DNA of 64,000 nt from Frigoribacterium sp. Leaf186 (GTDB taxonomy: Bacteria > Actinomycetota > Actinomycetes > Actinomycetales > Microbacteriaceae), in the NCBI RefSeq assembly GCF_001423905.1, contig NZ_LMPQ01000010.1, positions 604,907 through 668,906 of the forward strand, given 5' to 3'. Shown here in pieces: positions 52,780-62,714 of the stretch. Under the pieces are notes generated by a model. That model had not been told where the DNA came from and ran no database searches. It was given only the letters and a program-made list of their open reading frames with translations. The stretch's first letter is position 1. Every line of letters starts with the position of its first letter. The position numbers and the translations under genes are program-made.

Positions 52780-54027
52780 ATGACGACTCACGCCAAGAGT
52801 GCCGCTCTGTCCAACGTGGGCAAGATCCGCTCCAACAACCAAGACAGCGGGTACGCCGGCACGCAGCTCTTCGTGGTGGCCGACGGCATGGGCGGGCACG
52901 CGGGCGGCGACGTGGCCTCGGCCATCGCGATCCGACGGATCCGCGAGACCGACCGCGTCTACACCTCGCCCGGCGACGCCGAGTTCGCCCTGCAGTCGTC
53001 GCTCATCGCGGCCAACCAGCTGCTGGCCGAGACCGTGTTCGAACACCAAGAACTCACCGGCATGGGCACGACCGTCAGCGCGATGCTGCGCGTCGGCGAC
53101 AGCATGGCCATCGCCCACATCGGCGACTCGCGCATCTATCTGTACCGCGAGGGCGAGCTCAGCCAGATCACCGCCGACCACACCTTCGTGCAGCGCCTGG
53201 TCGACAGCGGCCGCATCACGCCCGAAGAGGCCGCCGTGCACCCGAGGCGCAGCGTGCTCATGCGCGTGCTGGGCGACGTCGACGCGGCCCCCGAGATCGA
53301 CACGGCGACCCTCGGCACGCAGCCCGGCGACCGCTGGTTGATCTGCTCGGACGGCCTCAGCAGCTACCTCGCCGAAGAACGCATCAAGAAGGCGCTGGCC
53401 ATGGGCCTCGACGCCGAGCAGACGGCCAAGCGCCTGGTGAAGGAGACCCTCGACCACGGCGCACCCGACAACGTCACCGTCGTCATCGTCGACGTCGACG
53501 AGTCCGGTGACTCGGCCCTCGACGAGCCCGTCACGGTCGGTTCGGCCTCCGCTCCCCTCAGCTTCGACAGCGACGCCGGACGCAAGCAGCTGCGCCTGCC
53601 GACGATCCTGCTGCACCCGCTCAAGGTCGCCACGACGCCGGAGGACAGCCACTTCGAGCCCGAGAGCGACGAGTACCTCGCCGAGCTCATCGCCGAAGAC
53701 AAACGCCGTCGGCGCCGACGCCGCATCACCTGGCTGACGGCCCTGATCGTGGCGGTCGCCGCGCTCGTCGCGGGCCTCGTGCTCACCTACCAGTGGACGC
53801 AGGACCACTACTACGTCGGCGAAGAACGCGGCACCGTCGTCATCTACAAGGGCGTACAGCAGAGCCTCGGGCCGATCACCCTGTCGAGCGTCTACGAGAC
53901 GACCGACGTCCAGGTCGACGACCTGCCGAACTACACGCAGACGACCGTCGAGGACACCATCAACGCCGGCTCCCTCGCGGACGCCCGGGCGATCGTCGAG
54001 AGGTTGGCCGATGCCAGCAACCCCTGA
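52780..54027 (+). CDS. pstP: PP2C-type Ser/Thr phosphatase PstP
   Basis: 415 residues. A catalytic PP2C domain (about 1-240) has the metal ligands in SNNQDS, VVADGMGGHAGG, GDSRIYLYR, ICSDGLSS and HGAPDNVTV. A juxtamembrane basic run (KRRRRRRR) is followed by one helix and an extracellular tail of about 90 residues. It reverses phosphorylation by PknA and PknB. Six bases after fhaB, and its end overlaps rodA by 17 nt. Confidence 0.96.
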   Translation: MTTHAKSAALSNVGKIRSNNQDSGYAGTQLFVVADGMGGHAGGDVASAIAIRRIRETDRVYTSPGDAEFALQSSLIAANQLLAETVFEHQELTGMGTTVSAMLRVGDSMAIAHIGDSRIYLYREGELSQITADHTFVQRLVDSGRITPEEAAVHPRRSVLMRVLGDVDAAPEIDTATLGTQPGDRWLICSDGLSSYLAEERIKKALAMGLDAEQTAKRLVKETLDHGAPDNVTVVIVDVDESGDSALDEPVTVGSASAPLSFDSDAGRKQLRLPTILLHPLKVATTPEDSHFEPESDEYLAELIAEDKRRRRRRRITWLTALIVAVAALVAGLVLTYQWTQDHYYVGEERGTVVIYKGVQQSLGPITLSSVYETTDVQVDDLPNYTQTTVEDTINAGSLADARAIVERLADASNP

Positions 54028-55468
54028 CGCACCGGGCGGCGACGCCACCGAGGTCATCGGTCGACCAGGAGGCGCGCGCGCGTCGTCCGCGAAGGCCTCG
54101 CGTCCCACGAACATGACGCAGGCGATCTCGTTGCGCCTGCGCGAACCCGCGCGGCTGCGCAACCTCGAGCTGCTCATGCTGCTGATCGCCTGCGGCGTCG
54201 CGGCCGGGGCGATGGTGCTCGTGCAGCTCGGCGCGACCGGCGAGGTCGACCCCACCGTGCTGATCGCGGGGTCGATGGTGCTCGGGCTCGCCCTGATCTT
54301 CCACGTCGTGCTGCGCGTCGTGGCCCGGGAGGCCGACCCCTTCGTCATGCCGATCGCGGTCACCCTGAACGGCATCGGCATCGCCATGATCTACCGCCTC
54401 GACCTGGCCGAGGGTCGCGAGGGCTGGGCGGCGCTCGGCATCAAGCAGATGGTCTGGACGGTCTTGGCGATGGTCATCGCCCTCGCCGTGCTGCTGGTCA
54501 TCCGCAACTACCGCGTGCTCTCGCGGTACCGCTACATCGCCATGTTCGTCTCGATCGTGCTGCTGCTGCTGCCGCTGCTGCCCGGCATCGGCCGTGAAGG
54601 CCTCAACGCCCGTGTCTGGATCGACATCGGACCGTTCTCGTTCCAGCCGGGCGAGATCGCGAAGATCACGTTGGCGATCTTCTTCGCCGGCTACCTGGTC
54701 ACCGCCCGTGACAACCTGTCGCTCATGGGGCCGAAGATCCTCGGCATGCGCTTCCCCCGGCCGCGAGACCTCGGGCCGATCCTGATCGTGTGGCTCGTGG
54801 CCATGGGCGTGCTGATCTTCCAGCGCGACCTCGGCACGTCGCTGCTGTACTTCGGGCTCTTCCTCGTCATGATCTACGTCGGCACCGGGCGCGCGAGCTG
54901 GATCATCCTCGGCCTCGGGCTCTTCGTCGGCGGTGCACTCGTCGCGAGCACCTTCCTCGGCTACGTGCAGGGTCGCTTCGCCGCCTGGCTGAACCCCTTC
55001 GCCCAGTCCGAGTACGACGCCGTCGGCGGGTCCTTCCAACTCGTCCAAGGGCTCTTCGGCCTGGCCAACGGCGGCTTGATCGGCACCGGGCTCGGCCAGG
55101 GCCGACCCGAGACGACGCCCCTCGCCGAGAGCGACTACATCTTCGCGTCGCTCGGCGAAGAACTCGGCCTCGCCGGCCTCTTCGCCATCCTCGCGCTCTA
55201 CCTGCTGCTGGTCTCGCGCGGCTTCCGCATCGGCTTCGTGGGGCAGGACGACTTCGGTCGCATGCTCGGCGTCGGCGTCGCGTTCGTCGTGGCCCTGCAG
55301 GTCTTCGTGGTCATGGGCGGCGTGACGCGGGTCATCCCGCTCACCGGCCTGACGGCGCCCTTCCTCGCCGCGGGCGGCTCCTCGCTCGTGGCCAACTGGA
55401 TCATCGTCGCCTTGCTGCTGCGACTGTCCGACTCCGTCCGCGACCAACCGAGGCTGGTGATCGGCTGA
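54011..55468 (+). CDS. rodA: SEDS peptidoglycan glycosyltransferase (RodA/FtsW family)
   Basis: 485 residues, about 12 helices. Polymerises glycan strands from lipid II. Motifs: GLNARVWIDIGPFSFQPGEIAK, FQRDLGTSLLYFG, with the catalytic Asp region, and GGVTRVIPLTGLTAPFLAAGGSSL. A 40-residue cytoplasmic N-terminus includes GGARASSAKAS. It pairs with the class B PBP gene immediately downstream (one-base overlap), as expected for a SEDS-bPBP synthase. Confidence 0.94.
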   Translation: MPATPDAPGGDATEVIGRPGGARASSAKASRPTNMTQAISLRLREPARLRNLELLMLLIACGVAAGAMVLVQLGATGEVDPTVLIAGSMVLGLALIFHVVLRVVAREADPFVMPIAVTLNGIGIAMIYRLDLAEGREGWAALGIKQMVWTVLAMVIALAVLLVIRNYRVLSRYRYIAMFVSIVLLLLPLLPGIGREGLNARVWIDIGPFSFQPGEIAKITLAIFFAGYLVTARDNLSLMGPKILGMRFPRPRDLGPILIVWLVAMGVLIFQRDLGTSLLYFGLFLVMIYVGTGRASWIILGLGLFVGGALVASTFLGYVQGRFAAWLNPFAQSEYDAVGGSFQLVQGLFGLANGGLIGTGLGQGRPETTPLAESDYIFASLGEELGLAGLFAILALYLLLVSRGFRIGFVGQDDFGRMLGVGVAFVVALQVFVVMGGVTRVIPLTGLTAPFLAAGGSSLVANWIIVALLLRLSDSVRDQPRLVIG

Positions 55469-56943
55469 TGAACAAAGAACTCCGACGCGTGAGCTACGTG
55501 GTGCTCGCCATGTTCGTCGCGCTCTTCCTCTCGACGACCTACATCACGGCGTTCCAGGCGGACGCCCTGAACGCCGACGCCCGCAACTCCCGTGCGCTGC
55601 TCGAGAGCTACTCGGCACAGCGCGGGCCCATCCTCGTCGGCGGGCAGGCGGTCGCGCAGTCCACCCCGGTCGACGACCAGTACGAGTTCCAGCGCACCTA
55701 CTCGCAGCCCGACCTGTACGCGCCCGTGACCGGCTACTACACGCTCGGCCAGGGTGCGCGCGGCATCGAGGACGCCATGAACCGCTACCTCACGGGCAAC
55801 GCGAACTCGCAGTTCTTCGACCAGGTGAACTCGTTGCTGACCGGGCAGGACCCCGAGGGCGCGACCGTCAACCTGACGCTCGACCCCACGGTGCAGCAGG
55901 CCGCCTACGACGCCCTCGGCTCGAACTCGGGCGCGGTCGTCGCGATGGACCCGAAGACCGGCAAGATCCTCGCCATGGTGTCGAAGCCCAGCTACGACCC
56001 GAACCCACTGGCCAGCCACGACCGCCAGACCGTCACCGACGCCTACGACTCCTTGATCGCCGACCCCTCGGCGCCGCTGCAGAACCGTGCCATCCAGGGC
56101 GACCTCTACGCACCCGGTTCGACGTTCAAGCTGATCACGACCGCGGCGGCCCTCGAGAGCGGCGACTACACGCCCGACAGCGAGTTCCCCAACCCGTCGA
56201 CTCTGACGTTGCCCGGCACCACGACCGACATCAACAACGCCGAGGGTGGCAGCTGCGGCGGCGGCGAGACGGCGACCATCGCCACGGCGCTGCGGCTGTC
56301 GTGCAACATCCCCATGGCCCAGCTCGGCCAGGCACTCGGGGCCGAGGCCCTGCAGGAGCAGGCTCAGAAGTTCGGCTTCGGCGACGACTCGATCGGCATC
56401 CCCCAGGCCGTCACGCCGAGCCAGTTCCCCATCGAGGACTCGAAGGGGCAGGCGATCAACGACGCGACCCTGATGCTGCAGTCGTTCGGGCAGGGCTCCG
56501 ACCGGGTGACCCCCCTGCAGATGGCCATGGTCTCGGCCGCCATCGCCAACGGCGGCACCGAGATGGACCCGACGCTGATCGAGAGCGTCCTCAACCCCGA
56601 CCTCAGCCCGGTCGAGGACTTCTCGCCGTCCGAGTACGGCAAGCCCATCAGCTCCCAGACTGCGGCCACGATGACCGACATGATGGTGCAGGACGTCGCG
56701 AACGGTGCGGCGAGCAATGCAAGAATTGACGGCGTCGACGTCGCCGGCAAGACAGGGACGGCCGAGAACGGCCCCGGCGATCCGTACACCCTCTGGTTCA
56801 CCGGGTTCGCGCCCGCGGCCGACCCCGAGGTGGCGATCGCCGTCGTCGTCGAGAACGGCGGCGGGCAAGGGCAGTCCGCATTCGGCAACAGTGTCGCGTC
56901 ACCGATCGCGAAGAAAGTACTAGAGGCGGTGCTGAACAAATGA
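55468..56943 (+). CDS. pbpA: Class B penicillin-binding protein PbpA
   Basis: 491 residues. One N-terminal membrane anchor is followed by a pedestal and a transpeptidase domain with SxxK in PGSTFKLI (about 214-221), SxN in LSCNIP and KTG in AGKTGTAEN. It cross-links peptidoglycan at growth or division sites with RodA. The ATG lies inside the rodA stop (TGATG) and the end overlaps pknA by four bases. Confidence 0.95.
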   Translation: MNKELRRVSYVVLAMFVALFLSTTYITAFQADALNADARNSRALLESYSAQRGPILVGGQAVAQSTPVDDQYEFQRTYSQPDLYAPVTGYYTLGQGARGIEDAMNRYLTGNANSQFFDQVNSLLTGQDPEGATVNLTLDPTVQQAAYDALGSNSGAVVAMDPKTGKILAMVSKPSYDPNPLASHDRQTVTDAYDSLIADPSAPLQNRAIQGDLYAPGSTFKLITTAAALESGDYTPDSEFPNPSTLTLPGTTTDINNAEGGSCGGGETATIATALRLSCNIPMAQLGQALGAEALQEQAQKFGFGDDSIGIPQAVTPSQFPIEDSKGQAINDATLMLQSFGQGSDRVTPLQMAMVSAAIANGGTEMDPTLIESVLNPDLSPVEDFSPSEYGKPISSQTAATMTDMMVQDVANGAASNARIDGVDVAGKTGTAENGPGDPYTLWFTGFAPAADPEVAIAVVVENGGGQGQSAFGNSVASPIAKKVLEAVLNK

Positions 56944-58721
56944 GACCATCCGGCGGAGTCACCTTCGGTGGGCGTTACCAGCTGTCGACCCGAGTCGCCA
57001 TCGGCGGCATGGGCGAGGTGTGGGAAGCCACCGACCTCGTCATCGGCCGCACGGTCGCCATCAAGATCCTCAAGGACGAGTACCTCGGCGACCCCGGGTT
57101 CCTCGAGCGCTTCCGCGCCGAGGCGCGCCACGCCGCCCTCGTCAACCACGAGGGCATCGCCAACGTCTTCGACTACGGCGAAGAAGAGGGCAGCGCCTAC
57201 CTCGTGATGGAGCTCGTCCCGGGCGAGGCCATGTCGACCGTTCTCGAGCGCGATCGCGTCCTGCCCACCGACAAGGTCCTCGACATCGTCGCGCAGACCG
57301 CGTCGGCCCTCCAGGCCGCCCACGCCGCGGGTCTCGTGCACCGCGACATCAAGCCCGGCAACCTGCTCGTCACCCCCGACGGCCGGGTGAAGATCACCGA
57401 CTTCGGCATCGCACGCATCGCCGACCAGGTGCCGCTGACGGCCACGGGCCAGGTCATGGGCACCGTGCAGTACCTGTCGCCCGAACAGGCCAGCGGCCAC
57501 CCGGCGTCGCCCAGCACCGACATCTACTCGCTGGGCATCGTCGCCTACGAGGCCCTGGCCGGGCGTCGCCCCTTCACCGGCGAGTCCCAGGTCGCCATCG
57601 CCATGGCCCAGATCAACGAGCAGCCGCCCGACCTCCCGTCGACGGTGTCCGAGCCCGTGCGCCGTCTCGTCCTGTCGTGCATCGCCAAGAAGCCCGGCGA
57701 GCGTCCGGCCACGGCGTCGGCCCTCGCCCAGGCGGCCCGCGCCCTGCGCCGTGGTGACGTCGCCGCGGCGACCGTCGCCGTCCCGGCGATCGGTGCCGCC
57801 GCCAACACGCCGGTCGACGCCCCGACCCAGGCCTTCAACGCCCAGGACGCCACGACCCAGCTCTTCGACCCCCTCGCCACGCGCGCCCAGAGCGCCGCCG
57901 GTGGTGCGGCCGCGGGCTACGTGGCCGGCTCGGCCGACCCCGACGCCCTCCGCGGCGGTGACGACGACCTCGACGAGACGAAGAAGCGCAGTCCCTGGTT
58001 CTGGCCGTTGATCGTCCTCGCCGTGTTGGCGGTCATCGCCCTCGTGGTGGGCATCGTCTTCGCCGTGGGCAACACCGACGACCCGGCCCCGGTGCCGACG
58101 ACGTCCAGTTCGACGCCCTCGCCCAGCCGCACGACCGTGACCCCGTCGCCCACGCCCACGACGGTCACCGTCTCCTCCGGCGACTACGTCGGCCTCACCG
58201 AGGCCGCAGCCCGTGCGGCCCTCGAAGACCTCGGTCTCCAGGTCGACTCGACGGACGCCGGCTCGAGCGCCCCCAGCCCGGACCAGGTCGACACGGTGGC
58301 GAGCATCGACCCCACGGGCGTGCTCGAGAAGGGGTCGTCCGTGACGATCTACGTCTACCGAGCCGCCCCGACGCCGGCGCAGCCGTCGACCCCCACGGCG
58401 AGCCCGGGCGAGATCGAGGCCGGTGACACGGCCACCATCAGCTGGCCCGCCTACACGGGCTGCCCCACCGGCTACTCGTTGACCGGTTACTCGTACACGA
58501 TCACGGGCGGCACCGACACCTCGGGCCAGTCGGCCGGCGGTCTCGGCGCCAACGCGACCTCGCTCTCGGTGACGGCCTCGGCGGCCGGCAACCTGACGGT
58601 CAGCTACGTGGCGAACTGCGGCCAGATCGCCTCGGAGCCCTCTCCCGGCGTGACGGTGACCGTGACCGCGGCTCCGACCACCCCGACGCCGAGCCCGACC
58701 GGCGGGCCCGACGACCAGTGA
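56940..58721 (+). CDS. pknA: Ser/Thr protein kinase PknA with PASTA and extra Ig-like domain
   Basis: 593 residues. Kinase domain (about 10-270) with [32 protein letters not shown] and SPEQAS. A linker and one membrane helix (about 353-378) follow. Outside is one PASTA unit (about 413-478), then a Fn3/Ig-like beta domain ([20 protein letters not shown] onward) bounded by Pro/Thr-rich linkers. Mycobacterial PknA lacks both. The two extracellular cysteines could form a disulphide (inference). Overlaps pbpA by four bases. Confidence 0.93.
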   Translation: MRPSGGVTFGGRYQLSTRVAIGGMGEVWEATDLVIGRTVAIKILKDEYLGDPGFLERFRAEARHAALVNHEGIANVFDYGEEEGSAYLVMELVPGEAMSTVLERDRVLPTDKVLDIVAQTASALQAAHAAGLVHRDIKPGNLLVTPDGRVKITDFGIARIADQVPLTATGQVMGTVQYLSPEQASGHPASPSTDIYSLGIVAYEALAGRRPFTGESQVAIAMAQINEQPPDLPSTVSEPVRRLVLSCIAKKPGERPATASALAQAARALRRGDVAAATVAVPAIGAAANTPVDAPTQAFNAQDATTQLFDPLATRAQSAAGGAAAGYVAGSADPDALRGGDDDLDETKKRSPWFWPLIVLAVLAVIALVVGIVFAVGNTDDPAPVPTTSSSTPSPSRTTVTPSPTPTTVTVSSGDYVGLTEAAARAALEDLGLQVDSTDAGSSAPSPDQVDTVASIDPTGVLEKGSSVTIYVYRAAPTPAQPSTPTASPGEIEAGDTATISWPAYTGCPTGYSLTGYSYTITGGTDTSGQSAGGLGANATSLSVTASAAGNLTVSYVANCGQIASEPSPGVTVTVTAAPTTPTPSPTGGPDDQ

Positions 58722-58874
58722 CCGCGTCGTGACCCGGGCCCTCCCGGCCCGGGTCACGAAGCCCTGACAATCATCCGCCCGGCTGACCTCCGTACCCAGT
58801 CCGGGGGAGTCCTCCCCGGTACACTGGCTCCTACCGTGTCGTCGGGCAGGGGGTGGGTCGTTGGGAGAACAGGC

Positions 58875-60581
58875 GTGGCTGAAGGTGTGAGAGAGAGCAT
58901 CCATCTCCTCGCCAACCGGTACCAGATCGGTGACCTGATCGGCCGCGGTGGCATGGCCGACGTCCACGTCGGAACCGACGCCCGACTCGGTCGCAAGATC
59001 GCCGTCAAGTTGATGAAGCCCAGCCTCGCCACCGACCCCGCCTTCCGCTCCCGCTTCCGCCAAGAGGCCCAGGCCGCCGCTCGCATGGCGCACCCGACCA
59101 TCGTCCGCGTGTTCGACGCCGGCGAAGAGGTCGTCCGCGACAAGCGGGGGCTCGACGTGGTCGTCCCGTTCATCGTCATGGAGTACGTCGAGGGGCGCCT
59201 GCTCAAGGACATCGTGGCCGAGGGTCCGATCGACCCCGACGAAGCCGTCCGCATCACCGCGGGCGTGCTCACGGCACTCGAGTACTCGCACCGGGCCGGC
59301 GTGGTCCACCGCGACATCAAGCCCGGCAACGTCATGCTGACCAACTCGGGTCAGGTCAAGGTGATGGACTTCGGCATCGCCCGGGCCATCAGCGACTCGG
59401 CGGCCACGGTCGCCCAGACCACCGCGATCCTCGGCACGGCGCAGTACTTCAGCCCCGAGCAGGCCCGCGGCGAGACGGTCGACGCCCGCACCGACCTCTA
59501 CTCGACCGGCGTCATGCTCTTCGAGCTGCTCACGGGTCGGCCTCCCTTCACCGGCGACTCCGCCGTCGCGGTCGCCTACCGCCACGTCAGCGAGCCCCCG
59601 GTCCCTCCGAGCACGGTGCAGCGGGCCGTCAGCCCCGCCCTCGACGCCGTCGTGCTGCACGCCCTCGCCAAAGACCGCTTCGACCGCCTCCAGAGCGCCG
59701 CGGAGTTCCGTGACGACCTCGAGGCCGCCGCCGCCGGGCGTGCCCCGGCACGCCGTCCGCACGCCGTCGACGCCGGCTCCACGCTCTTCGGGGTCAACCC
59801 CCATGCGAGCGCCGGCTCCGAGGCCGCACTGAAAGAGCTCCGGTCCGACGACACGGGGCGGCCGCAGCGCACCCAGACACGACCTCCGGTGGCGTGGATC
59901 TGGGCGGGCATCGTCCTCGTGGCCGTCGTCATCGTCGCCGTCGTGTTCTGGGTGGTCAACCTGACCCCGCCCACGGTCGACAACGCGCAGTCGTCGCGCA
60001 TCCCCGACCTCGTCGGCGTCAGCTTCGAGACGGGGTCCGCCCGCCTCGACGACCTCGGCCTCACGGCCGTGCGGGCCGATTCGACCAGTCAGACGATCGA
60101 CGCCGGCGACATCATCTCGACCGACCCCCAGCCCGGTACCTCCGTGCCCAAAGAGTTCGCCGTCACGGTGACGGTCTCGTCGGGGCCCGAGCTCACCTCG
60201 ATGCCCACCGTCACCGACCAGACGGTCGACGCCGCGTGGCAGGCGATCACCGACGCGGGTCTCGAGCGGGGCCAGCAGAAGACCGACTACTCGCCCACGG
60301 TGCCCGCGGGTTCCGTCCTGTCGAGCGACCCCGAGGCGGCGGCCCAGGTGGCCCGCGGTTCGAGCGTCGACCTGGTGGTCTCGAACGGCCTCGTACAACT
60401 GCCCGACGTCACGCGACAGCCGTCCGAAGAGGCGATCACGACCCTCCGCGACCAGCTCGGCCTGACGGTCACCCCGCAGTCCGACCCCGGCTGTACCGGC
60501 GAGACCGTGTCCGGCATGAGCGTGCCGCCCGGCGACGTCGCACAGGGGTCCGCGGTGACCCTCCGCATCTGCACCGGCTGA
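58875..60581 (+). CDS. pknB: Ser/Thr protein kinase PknB with three PASTA repeats
   Basis: 568 residues. Kinase domain (about 14-275) with [36 protein letters not shown] and FSPEQARG, then a membrane helix (about 350-372) and three PASTA units, each about 66 residues, starting near IPDLVGVS, MPTVTDQ and LPDVTRQ. It senses muropeptides and phosphorylates cell-wall and division proteins. GTG 58875 with GGGAG upstream is chosen; an in-frame GTG at 58836, ten bases after TACACT (58820-58825), is an alternative leaderless start. Confidence 0.95.
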   Translation: MAEGVRESIHLLANRYQIGDLIGRGGMADVHVGTDARLGRKIAVKLMKPSLATDPAFRSRFRQEAQAAARMAHPTIVRVFDAGEEVVRDKRGLDVVVPFIVMEYVEGRLLKDIVAEGPIDPDEAVRITAGVLTALEYSHRAGVVHRDIKPGNVMLTNSGQVKVMDFGIARAISDSAATVAQTTAILGTAQYFSPEQARGETVDARTDLYSTGVMLFELLTGRPPFTGDSAVAVAYRHVSEPPVPPSTVQRAVSPALDAVVLHALAKDRFDRLQSAAEFRDDLEAAAAGRAPARRPHAVDAGSTLFGVNPHASAGSEAALKELRSDDTGRPQRTQTRPPVAWIWAGIVLVAVVIVAVVFWVVNLTPPTVDNAQSSRIPDLVGVSFETGSARLDDLGLTAVRADSTSQTIDAGDIISTDPQPGTSVPKEFAVTVTVSSGPELTSMPTVTDQTVDAAWQAITDAGLERGQQKTDYSPTVPAGSVLSSDPEAAAQVARGSSVDLVVSNGLVQLPDVTRQPSEEAITTLRDQLGLTVTPQSDPGCTGETVSGMSVPPGDVAQGSAVTLRICTG

Positions 60582-60625
60582 GGGCGCCGACACGATCTCC
60601 GGGTCGGTCGTCGCGGCGTCGACCG

Positions 60626-60670
60626 ACCGGGCCGACCGACACCGGGCCGACCGACACCGGGCCGACCGAC
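60626..60670. repeat. Three tandem copies of a 15-bp unit
   Basis: ACCGGGCCGACCGAC is repeated exactly three times, between the converging ends of pknB and trpG and eight bases before the trpG stop. The only content of this short intergenic gap. Confidence 0.85.
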
Positions 60671-60677
60671 CGAGCCG

Positions 60678-61316
60678 TCAGCCGAGGTCGACGAGTGGGT
60701 CGAGCCCCGTGGCCGTCTCGGCAGCGCCGGGCAGGCCCGCGACCGACAGCCAGTTGCCGATCATCTGGTAACCGCCCTGGGTGAGCACGGACTCGGGGTG
60801 GAACTGCACGCCGTACAGCGGCGAGGACCGGTGTCGCAGGCCCATGATGACCCCGCCGACGGTCCGTGAGGTGACCTCGAGCGTCTCGGGGACCGTGTCG
60901 TCCACGACCGCCAGCGAGTGGTACCGCGTGGCGGTGAACGGCTGGGGGACGCGGTCGTAGAACGCGCTGTCGTCGTGCTCGACCTTCGACGTCTTGCCGT
61001 GCATCAGCTCGTCGGCGTGGGTGACCGTGGCCCCCAGGGCCTCGGCGATGGCCTGGTGACCGAGGCAGACGCCCAGCAGCGGCTTGTCCGCCGCCACGGC
61101 CGCGTGCACGACGTCGATCGAGACGCCGGCCGCTGCGGGCGTCCCCGGGCCGGGAGACAGCAGCACGCCGTCGTACTCGGCGATGCGGTCGGCGGTCTCG
61201 GCCGCGTCGAACGCGTCGTTGCGGACGACGTCGGTCTCGGCCCCCAGCTGCTGGAGGTACCCGTTCAGCGTGTAGACGAAGCTGTCGTAGTTGTCGAGGA
61301 CGAGGATGCGCGTCAT
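60678..61316 (-). CDS. trpG: Glutamine amidotransferase of anthranilate/aminodeoxychorismate synthase
   Basis: 212 residues, class I glutamine amidotransferase that supplies ammonia to the chorismate-using subunit. The oxyanion loop SPGPGTP, the nucleophile elbow GVCLGHQAI (Cys about 80) and the GVQFHPES His-Glu pair are intact. No trpE or pabB is adjacent, as is usual for this conserved copy beside pknB; it may serve both folate and tryptophan synthesis. The ATG overlaps the small upstream gene by four bases. Confidence 0.94.
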   Translation of the reverse strand: MTRILVLDNYDSFVYTLNGYLQQLGAETDVVRNDAFDAAETADRIAEYDGVLLSPGPGTPAAAGVSIDVVHAAVAADKPLLGVCLGHQAIAEALGATVTHADELMHGKTSKVEHDDSAFYDRVPQPFTATRYHSLAVVDDTVPETLEVTSRTVGGVIMGLRHRSSPLYGVQFHPESVLTQGGYQMIGNWLSVAGLPGAAETATGLDPLVDLG

Positions 61317-61474
61317 GGTTGCTCCACGGTGACGTCGGGGGCGGGCAGGAGTTCGTTGACGTACGGGAAGACCCACTCGACCAGCGCGAACAGCACCGCG
61401 GCCACGAGGACGAGCACGAGCAGCAACCGGACCCACCAGGGGCCGGGCAGCAGACGCCACAGTGCGGAGTACAT
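61313..61474 (-). CDS. Small single-pass membrane protein between sortase and trpG
   Basis: 53 residues, mostly one membrane helix (WVRLLLVLVLVAAVLFALVEWVF) with a short acidic tail. A short hydrophobic gene is common at this exact place in actinobacterial genomes, but its function is unknown. The ATG is two bases downstream of the sortase stop on this strand, and the stop overlaps the trpG start. Confidence 0.75.
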   Translation of the reverse strand: MYSALWRLLPGPWWVRLLLVLVLVAAVLFALVEWVFPYVNELLPAPDVTVEQP

Positions 61475-61476
61475 CG

Positions 61477-62253
61477 TCAGCCTCCGATCCCGGCAGCCGC
61501 GAGCTCGGCGGGGGCGCCGGCCGTCAGCGGTTGCCACGAGTCGAATACGCCGTACGCGACGATGCGTTCTTGGGCGGTGAACATGGGGTTGCAGCTCGTC
61601 AGCGTGATGAGCCGGTCACCCGAGGTCGCCGAGACGTCAGGGGCGTCGGGCACCGGCTGGAGCACCGAGACCTGTGTGGCCTGCACGTACTGCAGGTTGC
61701 GGAACGAGTACGTGAACCACCCGTCCTGCGTCTGGACGTACATCTTGTCGCCCTCTCGGAGGTCGGCGATCTTGTTGAAGGGCGCCCCGTAGGTCGTGCG
61801 GTGGGCGGCGATGCCGAAGTTGCCGACCTGCCCGGGCATCTGGGTCTCGTCGTAGTGACCGATGCCGATCTTGTTCAGCGTGCGCACCGTGCTGGTGCCG
61901 CCGGCGATCGGCACGGCGTAGTCGGCGCCGAACCGCGGCACGTAGAAGTTCGCGAAGGTCTCGGCCTCGGCCGGCGGCGTCCCGGCAGGCGGTTCGCCAT
62001 ACGACCCGTCGGCGTCGGGGGCAGGGGCCTCGGTCGCCGACTGTGCGAACTGCTGGCTCAGCTGGGCTGCGTCGTCCTTGTACTCGTCCGCGACGACGAG
62101 GTCGTTGAACCACTGCTGCCATCCGATGAAGAGCAGCACCAGCACGCCGGCCGTGATCAAGAGCTCACCGAGGACGCTGACGAAGGAGGCGCGGGGCCGT
62201 GGCCGGCGACTCGTGCGTCGTGCGCGCGGAGCGTCGCCCCCGTGGTCCGTCAT
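61477..62253 (-). CDS. Class E sortase
   Basis: 258 residues. One N-terminal membrane anchor (about 30-50), a flexible linker with PPAGTPP, then the sortase domain with His in FGIAAHRTT, Cys in LITLTSCNP (about 226) and the Arg in AQERIVAYG. Class E enzymes attach LAXTG-type proteins or pilins to the wall. ATG at 62253 lies six bases after a perfect -10-like TACAAT (minus strand, 62260-62265), so it is leaderless. Confidence 0.93.
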   Translation of the reverse strand: MTDHGGDAPRARRTSRRPRPRASFVSVLGELLITAGVLVLLFIGWQQWFNDLVVADEYKDDAAQLSQQFAQSATEAPAPDADGSYGEPPAGTPPAEAETFANFYVPRFGADYAVPIAGGTSTVRTLNKIGIGHYDETQMPGQVGNFGIAAHRTTYGAPFNKIADLREGDKMYVQTQDGWFTYSFRNLQYVQATQVSVLQPVPDAPDVSATSGDRLITLTSCNPMFTAQERIVAYGVFDSWQPLTAGAPAELAAAGIGG

Positions 62254-62405
62254 GTGTCGATTGTAGAGGGGCTCCCGTCCCCTCGAGAAGGTGGCTGCCC
62301 CTCTGTGGAGGACTTGTGGAGAGGATGTGGAGAAGTCCGTCGGCCGTCGGCTCGACGACACGGGCCTCCCAGGACCGAAAAGGGGCCCACGGTACACTGT
62401 GCGCC

Positions 62406-62639
62406 ATGGCCAAAGACACGAACCGCAGCACGAAGCCCGCCCGCACCGCCGAGGACGCGCCGAACCCCGTGTGGTTCAAGCCCGTCATGTTCGGCTTCAT
62501 GCTGATCGGGCTCGCCTGGATCGTGGTGTTCTACGTCAGTCAGAGCACGCTGCCCGTGGCGTCGCTCGGTTCGTGGAACATCTTGGTCGGCTTCGGCATC
62601 ATGTTCATCGGCTTCTTGATGACCACTCGCTGGCGCTAG
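62406..62639 (+). CDS. crgA: Cell division protein CrgA
   Basis: 77 residues, two membrane helices (VMFGFMLIGLAWIVVFYV and WNILVGFGIMFIGFLMTT) joined by a short external loop, ending TTRW. CrgA helps recruit wall-synthesis PBPs to the septum. The ATG is seven bases after TACACT (62393-62398), so the transcript is leaderless. Confidence 0.95.
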   Translation: MAKDTNRSTKPARTAEDAPNPVWFKPVMFGFMLIGLAWIVVFYVSQSTLPVASLGSWNILVGFGIMFIGFLMTTRWR

Positions 62640-62690
62640 AACGCACCTTCGAACTTACACGCCTGTAACTATCCCCATTGTGGGAAAACC

Positions 62691-62714
62691 TGTGGATAAC
62701 TTGTCTGTGGATAA
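62691..62714 (+). promoter_or_regulatory. Two DnaA boxes between crgA and the rhomboid gene
   Basis: Two perfect TGTGGATAA boxes (reverse complement TTATCCACA) lie at 62691-62699 and 62706-62714, in the same orientation, 15 bp apart start to start. A weaker TTGTGGGAA lies just upstream. The surrounding DNA is AT-rich. No dnaA or dnaN is in the window, so this is more likely a regulatory or titration site than oriC itself. Confidence 0.7.

Noticed and set aside
56364-60593. Long minus-strand frame opposite pbpA, pknA and pknB
   Set aside because: It spans three well-identified genes on the other strand and has the same composition-driven Gly/Arg/Asp/Val bias.
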